Shown here one piece after another: positions 11,814 through 24,900 of a stretch of 64,000 bases of DNA. This DNA comes from Phanerodontia chrysosporium (Eukaryota > Basidiomycota > Agaricomycetes > Polyporales > Phanerochaetaceae), in assembly GCA_001910725.1 (NCBI GenBank), contig MJGA01000002.1, positions 124,001 to 188,000 of the forward strand, in the 5' to 3' direction. Numbering within the stretch: the first letter of the stretch is position 1; each line of letters opens with the position of its first letter. The position numbers and the translations under genes were made by a program. The notes under the pieces were generated by a model that made no database searches, was not told the origin of the DNA, and saw only the letters and a list, made by a program, of their open reading frames with translations.

Positions 11814-13692
11814 TTACGATAATCGTACAGCTATATCATTAGCATTTTGCGTTACTCGGTCGTCCGTGTCGTCGTCGTGTATTCTGCCGAGGAGGGCGTG
11901 CGCCTCGGGCGGCTTGCCGTCCTCGCAAGACTCGTCCCCCGTGCCTTTCCGCCGCACGAGAGACAGGTACCGGTGCGCGTATTCTTCGCTGTCGTCGTCG
12001 AAGAGGTCCTTGAGCTCGATCGTCGACGCTGTCGACATGCTGGCGCAAGACGTCCCGGGCTCAGTGCCCTGGCACCGACAAATACGGGGGAGAGCGTACC
12101 TATCGCGCTCCTCCGCCTCGTCCGCGTCGGGAGCAGACATCATCGGGAGGCCCGCCGCCAGCGGGTTGCGCGAGACCCATTCGGAACTGCTGCGCGCCTC
12201 CTCCGCCTCGTCATCGTCCATGTCGCTGAAGTCGAGCGGGGCGCCAAGGTTCCCGACGGCCTGCGAGGCGAACTGGAGGATTGACGAGACGATGGCGCTG
12301 TGGGTGCTTGCGCCGCTCCCGGCGAGGTACACCTCGCGCAGGTGTAGGATGAAGTGGCAGACGGTGATGCTGCGGAACCTGGTGCGACGTGTCGGCGACA
12401 GGGTGAGGTGACGAGGGACTAAAGGACTTACACTTGGAGATAGAGAGTGGCGTAGTCGACTACGATTGTCGACTAGGGCGCTATCATGAGGCAGCGCTCC
12501 ACGGGAAGATGAATCACGTACGGCCATCGATGCCATTGTCAGATCCAAGATACTGAGGCCGAGGAAGACGCTACGCCTTGTGTCAGTACGTGTACTCGGT
12601 CTATGCGCTAAGAGCATCACCTGAAGTGAAGTGTCCCTATGCCTAGGTTAGTCCTGCCCAGATACTGTAACGGAGGAAAAGGTACCGTCTCGTAGAAGGA
12701 GCATAGAAATAGGGACATTCATCCCAAAGTCTCTAGCCTCGCGGCGTATTGAATACGTTTTCGCCCAGGTCAGCGCGAGCACGATGATGTCCGTGATGAG
12801 GGTCATGACACGCCGTAGGATGTAGGCTAAGTCGATGTTTAAGCATGGGCTCGGGCCTGGGGTGTGTCGACATGCTGACCTCTGTTCACGTGGTGTCAAA
12901 ACCTTTTACAGATATGCGCTAGCAGGAACTGACTCACGTCATGTACGAACTGTTAAACTCCTGATAGCAACCAGGAAAGTATTCAATGGCAAATGACCCA
13001 TGGGGTTGTCGCAGAGGAGACCACAACTGCAATTTTAGCGTCAGTGCTCATTACAGTGACTGCGAACATGACCGTTATTACTCACGATGCCCAACACCAA
13101 CGGCGGTGTGTGCAAAGCAAATACGAATATCGCAAGCTTGAGGTTGTGGCCCCAAATTGCATAGAGGCGTAAAGCAGAAAATGCTTAGATGATCAAGCGT
13201 TTCAGTGTATCCAGGTGAACTTTGTGAGGTCGATCCACTCACACGCCTGCGAGATGTATACAAGGAACGACACTACCAGTGTAGTGATGCCTTGCGCCTG
13301 ACAGCTAAATGGGCGTGAGTGTGAGACCGGATGGCAGGAGAAGAGCCGGTCGGAATCGGTTACCTCTGCAAAGGCTGTCAGTGAACGAAGGACTCGAACG
13401 ATCAAAGTTCTTACACTGTCGCTCATAGCATAGACAGCTTGCGCCAGGGTCAAAGCGATGACCGCTATGAAGAGGTACCGATTGATTACGTAGATCAGAG
13501 TGGTCGCCGAGGGATGTCGGGACCAAACATAACGTGTTTCCCTCCCAAAAGTCAAGACCGTGTCGTATAACGTCCACGCTTTCAAAGAGTCGTGAGCTGC
13601 TTGCGTTTCTCCGTGAAAGAAGCATCCTTACTGAAGACCGAAAATGCGGCATAGTTGGCTGAAATACTGCGGATAGGAGTGAATAACGGCAT
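11814..13692 (-). CDS. DUF6533-type multi-pass membrane protein
   Basis: The likely start is MPLFTPIRSISANYAAFSVF at 13692. After a short intron comes the hallmark DUF6533 segment LKAWTLYDTVLTFGRETRYV followed by SRHPSATTLIYVINRYLF. Further hydrophobic exons follow (ITTLVVSFLVYIS; LRLYAIWGHNLKLAIFVFAL; RVMTLITDIIVLALTW), giving about seven membrane helices. The cytoplasmic C-tail starts with FILHLREVYLAG and contains the family-typical QAVGNLGAPLDFSD, then an acidic stretch. The family is expanded in basidiomycetes and has GPCR-like topology; no member has a firmly established function that I know of. At least six introns of 45-60 nt are implied. No lesion was seen. Confidence 0.85.
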
Positions 13693-14997
13693 ATTCCCTT
13701 CGACTGGGCTACGTGGACTCACCTTCGCTCGACGAATACGACCAGGTCAGCCCGGTCACTTGGAGAGAGCGTCTGCCAGACATTTGGACCGAAGAGCTCC
13801 TCCCAGTTGATCATCCCTTCCGCGGGCGAGGGGCAGCCTTCCGTCAGCTCTTGTCCTCCCCGCAAAGCCGCTTGCTTTTATGTCTCAAGCTGCCGCAAAT
13901 TCAGTTTGCGCACAATTATCAGTGCACGCTGTGCACCGCCCCATCAAACGAGGCGATCGACAAGGCTCGCGGGGCGCCCATCTACTCCTCCATCGTTGGC
14001 TTGACTGCATGGGTGCGGGTACACAGGGCCTCGGAAGGCGATGCCTATCTCGAGCGCTGGCGCTGGTAAAGCTGCGGCGCCCATCGCAGGGACGAGCGGA
14101 ATGTGGTCGAGGCCTGGGTTCGGCTTCAGGAAGTAGACATTCCTCCATGACGAGCGGTATCTTCATGATGCGTTTCATCCTTGCTCCAGGACCTCTCCGG
14201 GTACCTATGGAGCCTTTGAAAGCTTGCGTATATCTCTTGGCACAGCGAGGACATACATATGTGCCTGTCGATCGATGGTATGCATCTTCGGTTCTCCGAG
14301 AGCACTGCTTGAGCACGCAGTCTGAGACGTATAGCCACCGCGTGCGTGCAGTGCATGCTTTCAGTGCCGGCTGAGGGTATCATAGGGTGCGGGCCGCCTG
14401 CGCCCATGATCCTGCGGACGGTATCAACAAGCTGGTCATTGCCGTCATTACACACTCCTGAGATACCCTTCAAGCTTCAAGGTTACGTACGCGTCGGTGT
14501 TTTCCTCACAGCGGGACTGTTCTGTGATGTGTTCGTGACCGCGCAGATACAAGGTTCGTACGACCGAGTAAACGCCCATCACCCATGTCCTGACCGTGCT
14601 CAACGTCGGGAAGGAATGCAGGAAGATGCACTGCGAGCGACAAAAAGGCATAGCAATACGGCGAAAGTGTGCAGGTATCTCTCCATATTGCGGGAGCATC
14701 ACGCTGGGCGGCATCTGTTGGATCCGCTCTGTGCAAATGCCAACAAACTATAATTGCAGGTAGTGTACATGAATGCAATGAAACGTCTCAACACGTCCAA
14801 GAAAAGTGAGTAGAAAAAAACATCGTCCCGGTATTAGTATCTTACATACACTTCTGCGGCCACCGCGGCGCGCCCACGTTATCTAAATATGCAGCGTTGT
14901 ATAATGTTGTGACACTTCTCAAAGTCATGCAGACGTGTCGAACGTCGGAGGTCATGGCGGATTCGTCAGTTGAAAGGCGACCCGCGGTTCTCGTTCT
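13693..14997. other. 1.3 kb without a recognised gene
   Basis: Open frames of 88-164 codons exist on both strands (for example plus 13713-14069 and minus 14126-14473). None resembles a family I know, and they overlap one another. It could hold a decayed gene or the DUF6533 promoter region. Confidence 0.35.
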
Positions 14998-17900
14998 CTA
15001 GAGTTTGCGCCGCGATACGAGACGGCGGAATGTGGGGAGAGCAAGCCGTCTTGCGATTCGTTGCCAGAGGAAGAGGACTGTCCACGCGGTGTTCGCCATC
15101 GAAGATATTTGGAGACGCCGTGCGAGGTGTTGGTGTCGGGTGCGTGCTCCCCGGCTCGGTGCATCGTCAAAGAGGCGCAAGCCGTCAGGCGGGATCGTCC
15201 AAAGGTGCACACCGCCGTCGTGGGTGCCAGTTGCGAACATGAACGGGTCTGCCGAAGGGTTCCACGCGATGCAGGTGAGGTCGCCGCCACCGAGCGCCTG
15301 TGGTCGTATGTGGTGCAGCAGGGTCGCAGACTCCCGGTCCCAGATGTGGATGTCGCCCGCTTTTCGAACGCACTCGGTCGTCAGAATGCCCATAATTCGC
15401 AGTGCATTGCGTAACTGACCTTTGCCAGCGCAAAGCACCAGCTCATCATCCTTGCCTCCAAAGTAACTCGGGCCGGCGAAGTCGACAGTGACCTTGGGCA
15501 TGTACGTATGTCGGAGCGAGAGCCGAGCACTGTCCTTGATGTAATCGAGTTTCCAGAGCTGCGGAGGTGCCTAAACAACGGTCAGGCCAATGTGATAGGA
15601 ACGAGAAGTAGGGCGTACGGACCTTGTTCTCATAGCTGACTAGTGCTACGTCACCGACGCGGGCCATCGTAATATCACGGACTTCGTGAAGAACAGGAAC
15701 GCGGCTGCAAGGAGCGGATGAGCTTGTCACGGACGTTCGATCTGATAGATGTGCTTACTTCTCTGCGATCCCATGCTCAAGATTAAGTACTGGCATTCAT
15801 CAGCTTACACCGGTCGATCATGCCTCTAGGGGTTGTTCCTCACCGATTATCTGTTTCTCGGCTCGACTTCGCTTGGGCTGTAGACCATCGGACGAAGCAG
15901 TCAGAGTACCGACGCAAAGCAAGCGCTGACAGTTGGGCGTGACTGCGACATCGTGCAGGATCATCCGTTCGAGCTTGTACTCTGCAAGGATCTGGGACGA
16001 CGGTCTTCAGCCACAACAGAATGCGAACATATACACGGTGAGCTCCGAACACACCTTGCCATTCGTATCCTGCGGGGCTTTGTCAGCTGAGAACATAAGA
16101 GTCACGAAGTGGGAAAGCTTACCAGTTTGACCACATAGCTGCCCTCTACCGAGAGGAACGCGTCTCCAGTTGGTAACCAAGTGATGGATTGCACATTGTG
16201 CCCGCGGTCGATCGTCCTCTTGCAAACACCATCCTGCAAGCAGTCTTAATCAGTATTCCTCAAGCACCATCTGGGCAGCGACGCACCTCTGTCCAAACCT
16301 TGATTCCACGGTTCATTTTCGTGAGCAGCTGTTGTCCGTTCGGAGACCAAGCGACCTGGCCGACGAAGCCCTGCGGGTGCGCGAGCGTGCGATGCGCGGT
16401 AACGAAGTCCGTGGCGGAAAGGTCTTCACCGATCTTGAAGATGACAGACGTGCGGTCCCAGCTCGACGTCGCGAGGTACCGGCCGTTGGGCGAGAACTGC
16501 AGGTGGCGTACGAGCGCCTGGTGCGGGCTCAGGTCGAGCCACATCTCCATCTGCTTCAGCCGCGGGATGAGGCGCGCCACGCGCGACTTGCGCACCATGC
16601 CCGGCGGCTCCGCAGGTTTCCCGTTGTCTGCCGACAGCGTCCGCTTCCGGCTCGGCGTCGGTGTTGCGGTCGAGCCTGCCGCGCTGCGCATCATCATGAC
16701 TGAGCGCACGATGTTGGTGAACCGCGTGCGTGCGGGGTTCACGGCGGCGGGCTGCTGAGCGGCGCTGTCCCATTGTCGTTGACTACCGTTGGGTCGTCGT
16801 GTCCGTCCACGGTAGAAGGCGCATGTTCGGAGATGGGCGTGAGGATCGCAGCCGTAGCATCAGACGGGCGGTGCGACCTAGGCGACGTGGGCTCCGGGCT
16901 AAACGAGTGGTGCGACATCGGTGACTTCCTCTCGCTCCCGTCGGCGCTCTCGAGATCGTCTGGATGCCGTCTAAACCGCTGGGTCCAACCGAACACGAAG
17001 TTCCCCGCCATCTTCAGGTAGTCGCCAACATCGTGGCCGCGTCTGCGGGTCCAGAACGCGACTTTGTGCGCCACGTTTCCCGGCTCGGTGAGGATCCAGC
17101 CTATGCCTGGAAGCCTGTGCATCTGGACCTTGGTCTCCGACAGGACATCTGCAAGCCACTTCTCGCCTTTATGCTTTGTGAAGATGATTCGCTCCGAGGC
17201 GAACCAGCATGACACAGCCGCAAGGCCGAAGCAACTGCAGGCCGAAAAGACCGTGGTCACAGTCGAAGTTATGCGATGCTGTCCCGATGAGTACGCGAAT
17301 AAGACAAGCCCATGGAGAAACAGGCAACTGAGAGGACCAGGAACACGAGCGGAGACCTCTTGATCCAGATAAGGACCCACCAAGGACACGATGTCCTGGT
17401 GAACGGTACATTGCTTGCTTCCATGTCAGGCCCAGCAGGCTGTTGACTGCGGCACCGATGCTGAAGACTAGGGATGTGAACCAAAAGCCATTGACGCTAT
17501 TCTGCAAAGGGCCATCCACCTGGTCGAAGGAGAATTGCATTGTCGTCGCGGTGACCGCGCTGAAGAATGTCGCTACAGTTGAGAGATTCAGCAGGTTGGC
17601 GGCAGCGTGCTTCTGAGCAAAGCGGATTGTCGGTACACCTGCAAAGCATGCAGACTAGGTTACCACATGAGGAAATAACGCAAGTTAAAGCGAGAATGCG
17701 GACCGATCTCAATGAATATTTGCAATGAGGAGGTGATGCTATCGAGATGTTCGCCCATTTCTGAAGTAAGGTCGTGCAGATAGCGCTGCACTGCAGGATA
17801 CTTGAACTGGGTTTCGTATGCTCTCAAACACGATGCCCAGTACTGGAGACGGCGTCAGATGGCTCATACGTAGCTACAAATTGTCCACGCACCTTCAAGT

Positions 17901-18866
17901 CGCCTTCCAAGGAGGTGATCGACGTGTTGACCCCTTCGTCTGTGAACTCCGGAAACTCATTTAGGCAGTCGAGAAAGATGATGACATCTTCCGCCAGACC
18001 CTGCAGCTGATCTGGGAAGTCCTCGGCATCCAAGTCATCGAGGACAGCTGGATTGGCAATGTGAACGCTCTTCGCCTTCCGGCGAGGCCGTACATTCGGA
18101 TTCATGACACCTTCGCGTGGCTGCCGGTGGACCTTTCGCGGGAACAAGTCCGCGGCATTTTCGCGGAAGAGAAAGAGGATCTGAGCAAGTCGCTCCCGCA
18201 GGTGAAACGAGGACGACAGGATACCGACTGAGCTACCGAGCTGCCTGGCTGCATTTGCGAAGTTCCGAAGCTGTCGCGGGTATGCACGGTAAGGTTACGT
18301 CAGGAAGCGGGCAACATTCGTTGAACATGCCTCTTTATCGAGATTGATGATGCGCCTGGCGTCAGATGAGAGTTGAGTGGGGGTAAAGCATACGGTCATT
18401 GAACCGAACACGCCGCACCTCTCAAACCGGTTGAAGCCTCCGCACCGACTTTCTGAAGGTGTTCATCCACGGTCGCTTGAAGTAGAATATATGAATGGCG
18501 GCTTGGATCACCACTGAGGGAGGTTACATACGGACATCTCGATCGTCCTCGAAGCTCGGTTGTTGGCCATTGTCTGGATTCGCGGAAGCAACGGGTGAGC
18601 ACTGCAGGCCATGTTGGTGCGGAGGGTTACGCACTGGTTATGTCTAGCTCTCCATCCTTGCTCAACTCCTGCAACGCGTCCAACAAGCTCAAAAGCGTCT
18701 GCTTGCGCTTGCTCTTGACACCTTCCTTTGGAGTGGACGCTCCAGGTGGGGCGGCAGGCAAACTGGACAAGTCATACCCTGGCGTGATCGCGTCCGCTAT
18801 CGTGGGGGCAGCGAACATGAGTGAGACAAGCCGGCTCGCTGAGCACCGCGACGTACCGCGAGGCAT
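14998..18866 (-). CDS. WD40-repeat protein (WDR26/Gid7-like repeats) with an N-terminal membrane region
   Basis: Start at 18866 (MPRGTSRCSASRLVSLMFAA). The N-terminal third contains an acidic helical segment (AVLDDLDAEDFPDQLQGLAE), then a hydrophobic region with several helices (VATFFSAVTATTMQF; GFWFTSLVFSIGAAVNSLLG; LVLFAYSSG) and a KWLADVL..GIGWILTEPG segment. After a Ser/Pro linker, WD40 repeats begin (VRHLQFSPNGRYLATSSWDR; GQVAWSPNGQQLL). The last repeats are SYFGGKDDELVLCAGK, GDIHIWDRESATLLHH and IAWNPSADPFMFATGTHDGG. The final repeats resemble those of WDR26/Gid7, a GID/CTLH ubiquitin-ligase subunit, but LisH/CTLH domains are not seen and the membrane domain is unlike it. A membrane-tethered scaffold is the safest inference. 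About a dozen introns. Confidence 0.75.
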
Positions 18867-19795
18867 GTGCCTTATATATGAAGCACGGCTTAATCGAATA
18901 TCCCGTGTAATTAACTACGACGTAAGCCGGGCGAACAGGTGTGTCTTGGTGCTTGAGTAGGTCGTGAAACGCGTGACGAGAGGGCGTGAAGGTCGTCGAA
19001 AGAGAGGTGCCGTGCAAAGCGAAGGGAAAAGTGTGTGGCAAAGGGGGCCTGGCGGGGGAAACGTCGTGGAAGGCAAGGGCAGACACCCTCCGAGAGCGTC
19101 TAGGTCCAGCGCTCTCGAACACATGCCGGCTTTAGTCTTGATGGGACGTCAGAAAACTCCGGCTTGCGGGGACGTTGTGATGCTCGATGCCGATTGGGGC
19201 TTGCGTCGCGGGCTGGACACCGTCCTTGTTCGTCGTGGGTGATGTTCTCGGCGCAGTCACTCACAAAGACGCAGACCTCAATGCATGTGCTATCAGAGGC
19301 AGCCGTTCGACAAGGCGTCCTTGTAGCGGCGGCGGTCTGCACATGCCGCGCGATAGTCAAGCTCAGTTCTATGCCGTAAATAGTCTCCTGTGCGGCTATA
19401 TGCGTACCTCGGAGGACGGCGCGCGGGCGCGGCGGACTCGTGGCTAGAGTATACTAGCTCTCACGCCTAAGACGCGCATACACAAGGCAACGCCATGTGG
19501 TCTAGCATCGTCAAAAGCTAGTGAGGAGCTCGTGAAGGATTGTTTCTTGAATTTGTAGCTTCTGGAGGGCTGACGGCTTCGCAGCAGCCTGGCACTGGCT
19601 CTCATGGAGATGAGGGTCAGGAGAAAGGAAGGGTACCTTCTCGATTACTTGCGTTTGGTGGTGCAAGTGAAATCGTGAGAAAACGATTTTGTTACTTTCC
19701 TTTGGATGCTTGACTTACCTGCCGAAAGCGTCCCCCGCCACGTCTTGACTCTCGAGCTTGAACATTGAATTGTCGTATGCGCCTCGCCGCACACC
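18867..19795. other. Divergent intergenic region
   Basis: 930 bp between the WD40 gene (minus) and the golgin gene (plus). Presumed to hold both promoters; no gene or repeat recognised. Confidence 0.4.
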
Positions 19796-21495
19796 ATGTC
19801 GGAATCTTCTCAGCCTCGTACATCCACAGACAGCGAGCGACACTTGTCGCCGTCACCGACGAAAGGCCTGAATGGCGACACCCACAACGATGAAGACGAC
19901 GCGAGCCTTGACCCGGTCGACCGGCTGCAGCGCGAGCTCGAGCGGACTCGGGAGGAGAAGGAGGCGTTGGCGGCGCAATATAGGAACCTGTTGTCCAAGC
20001 TCACGACGATGCGGACAACGCTGGGGAACAAGCTGAAGCAGGACGCCGTACGTCTCGCCCTCTTCCCTGCACTCCGTGATTACGACCTCCGTCTCGCATA
20101 GGAAGAACTCGACCGGCAGCAAGAGCTTGTGCAGCAACTGACCGCACAGAACGAAGACCTCGTTCAAACAGTTGAGACCTTGAAAGCCGAACTTGTCGCT
20201 TCCAATGACGAGGCCGAGCGCGCCTCCCGGGAGCTGGAGGCGATGCGGAGCAGGGCGTTGCAGGAGAATGCACAAGAGGTGTATCTGCGTGAGCGTGAGC
20301 TTCGCGAACTGCAAGCCGAGCTCGAAGAGGTTCGAATAGAGCGGGACGAGTGGGAGCGCAAGGCACTACAAGAGCACGTTCTCGCCGACGAGGCACGGAG
20401 CAACCTCGAGAACGCCCGCCGGGACCTTGAGATCGAGCGAGAGGCGCGGGAGAGGGAGGCCACCGCGTTGCAGGTGGAGAGGGAGAAGGTCAGCAACCTG
20501 CAGTCTGTCCTCGAGGACTTCCAAGCAGGTGCGCCATTTCTGCTGCTTGCCTGCCCGCTCCCTCGCTCATCTCTGTCCAGCGAAAGACCATGAACTGCAG
20601 CAAGCCATCAAGACTACGAGACGCAACTGGTGCAGGTCACCCAGCAGCTTGCAGAGTTCAAATCGCGGGCGTTGAACGCAGAACTGCAGCTTGAAGAATC
20701 CTCGACAAACTCGACCCGGACGCAAGAACTTGAGAAGGAGGTTAAGGAGAAAAACCTGCTGATTGGAAAGCTGCGTCACGAAGGTCCGTGTCACTCGTGC
20801 ATGTCAGCCGCACGCCTTGCTTACGTCTCTGCAGCCGTGATCATGAACGAGCATCTCATGGAGGCCTCCGGCGGCTGCGCCGCTCCTCGTCAGATACAAA
20901 TGTCGACCGGCGGCTCGTGACGAACGTGCTGCTCTCGTACCTCACGACGCCGCGCGGCGACTCGAAGCGCTTCGAGATGCTCACGCTGCTCGCGTCGATC
21001 CTGCAGTGGACGGACGACGAGCGCGAGCGCGCGGGGCTGCAGCGCAAGGGCGGCTCGAGCCCAGCGCCGGCGGTGGCGGCTCGCTCTGGGGGCGCGCGAC
21101 AGGCAAGGGCAGGAGCCCCGAGCAGCTCGAGAAGACGGACGAGACCGAGGTGCGTCCCATCCGTATCTGCACACGTGCGCTTGCTGACGACGCGACGACG
21201 GTGTGCAGTCATTCTCGCGGCTCTGGGTCGAGTTCCTGCTTACCGAGGCGTCCTCTGGCGAGGGCGCGACGCCGGTGTCGCCGCGCTCGCCCAGCGCGCG
21301 GACGAATGGCTCGCTCCCGCCGACGCCCACAAAGGGCGGAGCTCTCCCATTTATTTGTCGCCCGGTTCTCTCAAGGGCGGGCGCCGCCTCCCGTCGTTCT
21401 CCTCTCTCTCGGGTATGGCGAGCTCGCCGAATCTTTCACTCGAGCAGCCGCCAGGACTGGGGAGCAGCAAGGGCAAGGAGCGTGCCACCGAATAA
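19796..21495 (+). CDS. RUD3: Rud3/GMAP-210-like golgin with GRAB domain
   Basis: A Ser-rich, acidic N-terminus (MSESSQPRTSTDSERHLSPS) is followed by about 250 residues of heptad coiled coil (QRELERTREEKEALAAQYRN, RERELRELQAELEEVRIERD, ending IGKLRHE). Then comes a GRAB/GRIP-like Arf1-binding domain (RRLVTNVLLSYLTTPRGDSK, RFEMLTLLASILQWTDDERE). That order is typical of Rud3, a cis-Golgi tether recruited by Arf1 that works in ER-Golgi traffic and Golgi structure. The tail after the GRAB domain changes frame near 21060 and 21335, each beside short C or G runs; both readings give natural-looking Ser/Gly/Pro sequence ending SSKGKERATE. I read these as likely base-call indels. Introns lie after QDA, FQA, RHE and DETE. 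Confidence 0.85.
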
Positions 21496-21966
21496 TAATT
21501 TATGATATTCGTTGTCTTTCTCACCGTATGGTTCGCTTATTCTCCTCCGTGCTTTGTCGCTCTTTCTTTCGTGCTGTTCTATCTCACTGGGGACATTCTG
21601 CTTTTCACTCGTATATATGCATTTACTTTGGAATGAATGACACTAATGCCCAAGAAGAGGTATCTCTGTCGTGCGCCCTCCGTCGAGGAGAGCATCCGAG
21701 TATAAATCCTACTACGTCAAAACAATACAGAGCTCGGGACACTTCCGATACATGGGGGGGAGACTAGGGCTATGAAGGCGAATAGATTACGTGTAGATGG
21801 GCTTTGTTGCTGAACCAGATTACTATAATATGGCGCATGAATTGCTCGTAGGACGGAGATCGGAAGCGGGGATGGTGCAACAGAGCGAGGCTTCGCTCGC
21901 AAAGCGGAAAAGAACGAAAGAGACAAGATAAGGAACCCAAGAGATCAGGTAGATCGACGAACGCGG
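21496..21966. other. Convergent 3' intergenic region
   Basis: It separates the ends of the golgin (plus) and the UBE3D-like gene (minus). No gene or repeat seen. Confidence 0.5.
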
Positions 21967-24900
21967 TTACGGCGTGCGCTGAAGCCAACCGACGTCGAGG
22001 CCGGTCATAGTGCGCATACTCTCTGGATAGGCCGTCGTGCTCTCCTTGAGTACCGCCGCGAGGCGCTGGCAAATTTGGAAGGGATAATACAGGTGTTCTG
22101 CTTGTGGAAAGCCGGGATACTTCTCGAGTGTTCTGCGCGGTCGCGTTAACATCTCATCCGTATTCATTGTAGGCAACACGTACGAGCTCAAGTCCGAGGC
22201 GGCGGTGGAGGGACCAAGGAGTTTGTAGAGCACCTTCGCGCCGCGTATCGACCCGTGGCGCGGAATCGCATACTGAGTCGGGGTCGCATACGCGAGGCGC
22301 ATCGACGGCTTGAAGAGCCAGACAAGGATGCGCGGCTTGTCGTCCTCCTCGTCGACGATGACAAAGCGGTAGGTTGCGTGGGCGTGCACGAACTCACACA
22401 TGTCCTCGACAATGAAAGCCGAGAGTGGAATACGGACAGGTCTGCGCCTCGAGTTAGACGAAGGAACGAATGGAAAAACGAGGGACTTACTCGGCTGTTG
22501 GACTGACAGGCCGAAAGGCATATTTCGCGAGCCGGTACACCACGCTACGGTCTCCGTCCGCAGGCGTATGCTCTTGGCTACGTCCCACCACCGCACCGCA
22601 AATGCAGCGGACGCGAGACCAGTCATCAACCTAATAGAATAGTGTCAGAAAGTTGCGTGATTTGTATGTTAGGAATCAAGCCAGAGAGGAAAACGAAAGG
22701 CAAAATAATTCGAGTGAACAATGTACCCGCGCATGTAGCTCCCGAGGCATAGGCCTTGGCTAACGAGAGTTGTTTAGCAGGGGAAAGGACATTGCTCTTG
22801 GACGTTTTGTATCGACCAGAGGATCTACGATCCTGCCACTGCATCACTCGTCGCTCATCGCAGCTTTCACAGCCACGAAACCAACGAGGGCTTCGAAGCT
22901 GCTCCAGGCAACAACGACCAACGGCTAGCAGACGACCATGGGTAGGAAGCCCAATGCCGGCCTTCTCATTCGTCCGAACAGAAGAGAACAGGAGCAAAGA
23001 TACAAGTATGATACGCACCTTGTTCGCATCAGGACCCTGCACATCGCACAGGTTCACCTTCACCACCGCGCTCTCTCGTAGAAGCACATAGCTGCCGCCG
23101 ACAAGCGCCTCCCCGTCCACTGGCCAGAAGCCCTCCTTCGAGCCCTTCTGAACGTGCTCGTGTAGCTTCTGGTCGGCGTGGCACATCCAGGCGTCGACGA
23201 GCTCCGCCCAGTGCTCCGAGGGCAGGTCGCGGAACTTCTGCAGCACGGACGCGCGAACGAGGGGAAGCGAGCACGACGCACAGATAAACGACGTTGGCTG
23301 GATCCGCTGGAGGTGCGTCGCGTCTAATTCAGACTCGGGTTCGAGGGCTGGCGGGGATGTCGAGGAGGCGACGGCGAGCTTTACCTGGAAGTGACGCCCG
23401 CCGACGACGCTAACTTGAGCGGGGCCGACCATGACGGGCGCGGGCAGTGCCAGCCGCTGCGAGGTACTCGCACCACATCGTAGCAGAAGCTGCGGCTGGT
23501 GCTCCTGGGCCCCGGCATCTGGCGGAACGACTTCAGCTTCTAGCTCGACACCGGCCTGCAATCCGGAGACTGTCAGGAATGCGACCACGTGTTGCAAGTT
23601 CTCATGGTATTCAGCCACGTAGGTGACGTCCAGAGTTTCTGTAGGAAGTAAAACGATGAATATACTGTACGCGCGTGTGCTGGTTACCACTTACCCTGCA
23701 TCTCAGGGACAGACTCCACGGTTGAGGACAGCCTATTAAGCTTCTTCCCAGAAGCTTTCCTGCTGGAAGACTGTGTCGGCGATGACGACTTTGGCAGTAG
23801 CCAGGCCAGCGGCTCTGACATGCTTCGCGACCTATTTCCCTTGATAGGCTTGGTCGCCACGGGAGTTGAGATGGAGGTGGTGGGCTCCTCGCGGGTGCAA
23901 TTGTTACCGTTCGTATGGGAGATTGACATTCCCCGGGCCTGACGGGTAGTGGTATTGCGGACCAGGTCTGGAGGTGGATTCTCCTTAATAAACTCCGGGA
24001 GCGTGAGCAAAGCCTCTGGGTCACGTTCCAATTCCATTCGTTGCTGGATAGCCTCTGGAACACCTTCGCGAATGAACTCTGGAAGAGTCAACATTGCGTG
24101 TGGATCTAGAGCCTCGCCGGCCAGATTTGGATGGGAGCGAGAACGCGTGGAGCTGAAGGTGGCATCCTGCGAATGGAGACGGCCAGCCTCTGAGTGCTTC
24201 GCGAGCCGTTCAACGAAGGTGGCACGCTACCCAACACAGTATACTGTGAGACCCAAGGCGGCAGACAAGAAGGAAACACGTACCTGCTGAAGTTCTTTCT
24301 CGCGAGCCTTGGCCAGTCTCCGCTGCATTTCGTCTCCGTCGATACATACGGTCTGATCGCTGAGCTTCCTCTCTGAGGCCTTTCCAATAAGCTCGAGCAT
24401 CCGGTCAAGCTCGCGTAATTGGACTTCGTTCTCTGGCTGTTTGCCTTTTCGCTTAGCGTTCTCCATCCGCTCGAGCTTACTTTTCTTCAGCTCCACCCGC
24501 TGGTTGTGCAGTTGTGGGGCTACGAGGTAGAGTCGGTCGATAGCAAGGGTTACAGCCTCCAAGTCCATCTTCATCTTCTCAGATGTGTTGTCTGACAGAC
24601 GTGTCGAGATGCGCTCCAAGTTGTCGCCCTTCTTCTCGTCCAAGTCAACATCAGAGAAACCGCCAGCCTCATAGCCCGGAAGACTGTCTCGCTCATATTC
24701 CGTAGCGTCATATTCGGGTGGCAGGTTATCGGCGAACGGGTCGGCGTCGTGGTGCTGAGAACGACACAAGGCAAGGACCGCTTCCAGTTCGTCGTCTATC
24801 AGAGACCAAAGCAGAGAAGATTCGATGGACGGTGTTGGCGTAACCTCGCCAGTCGATGGCAAGCGATTCTGGTAGGACCGCTCTAATTGGAAGTCGCTGA

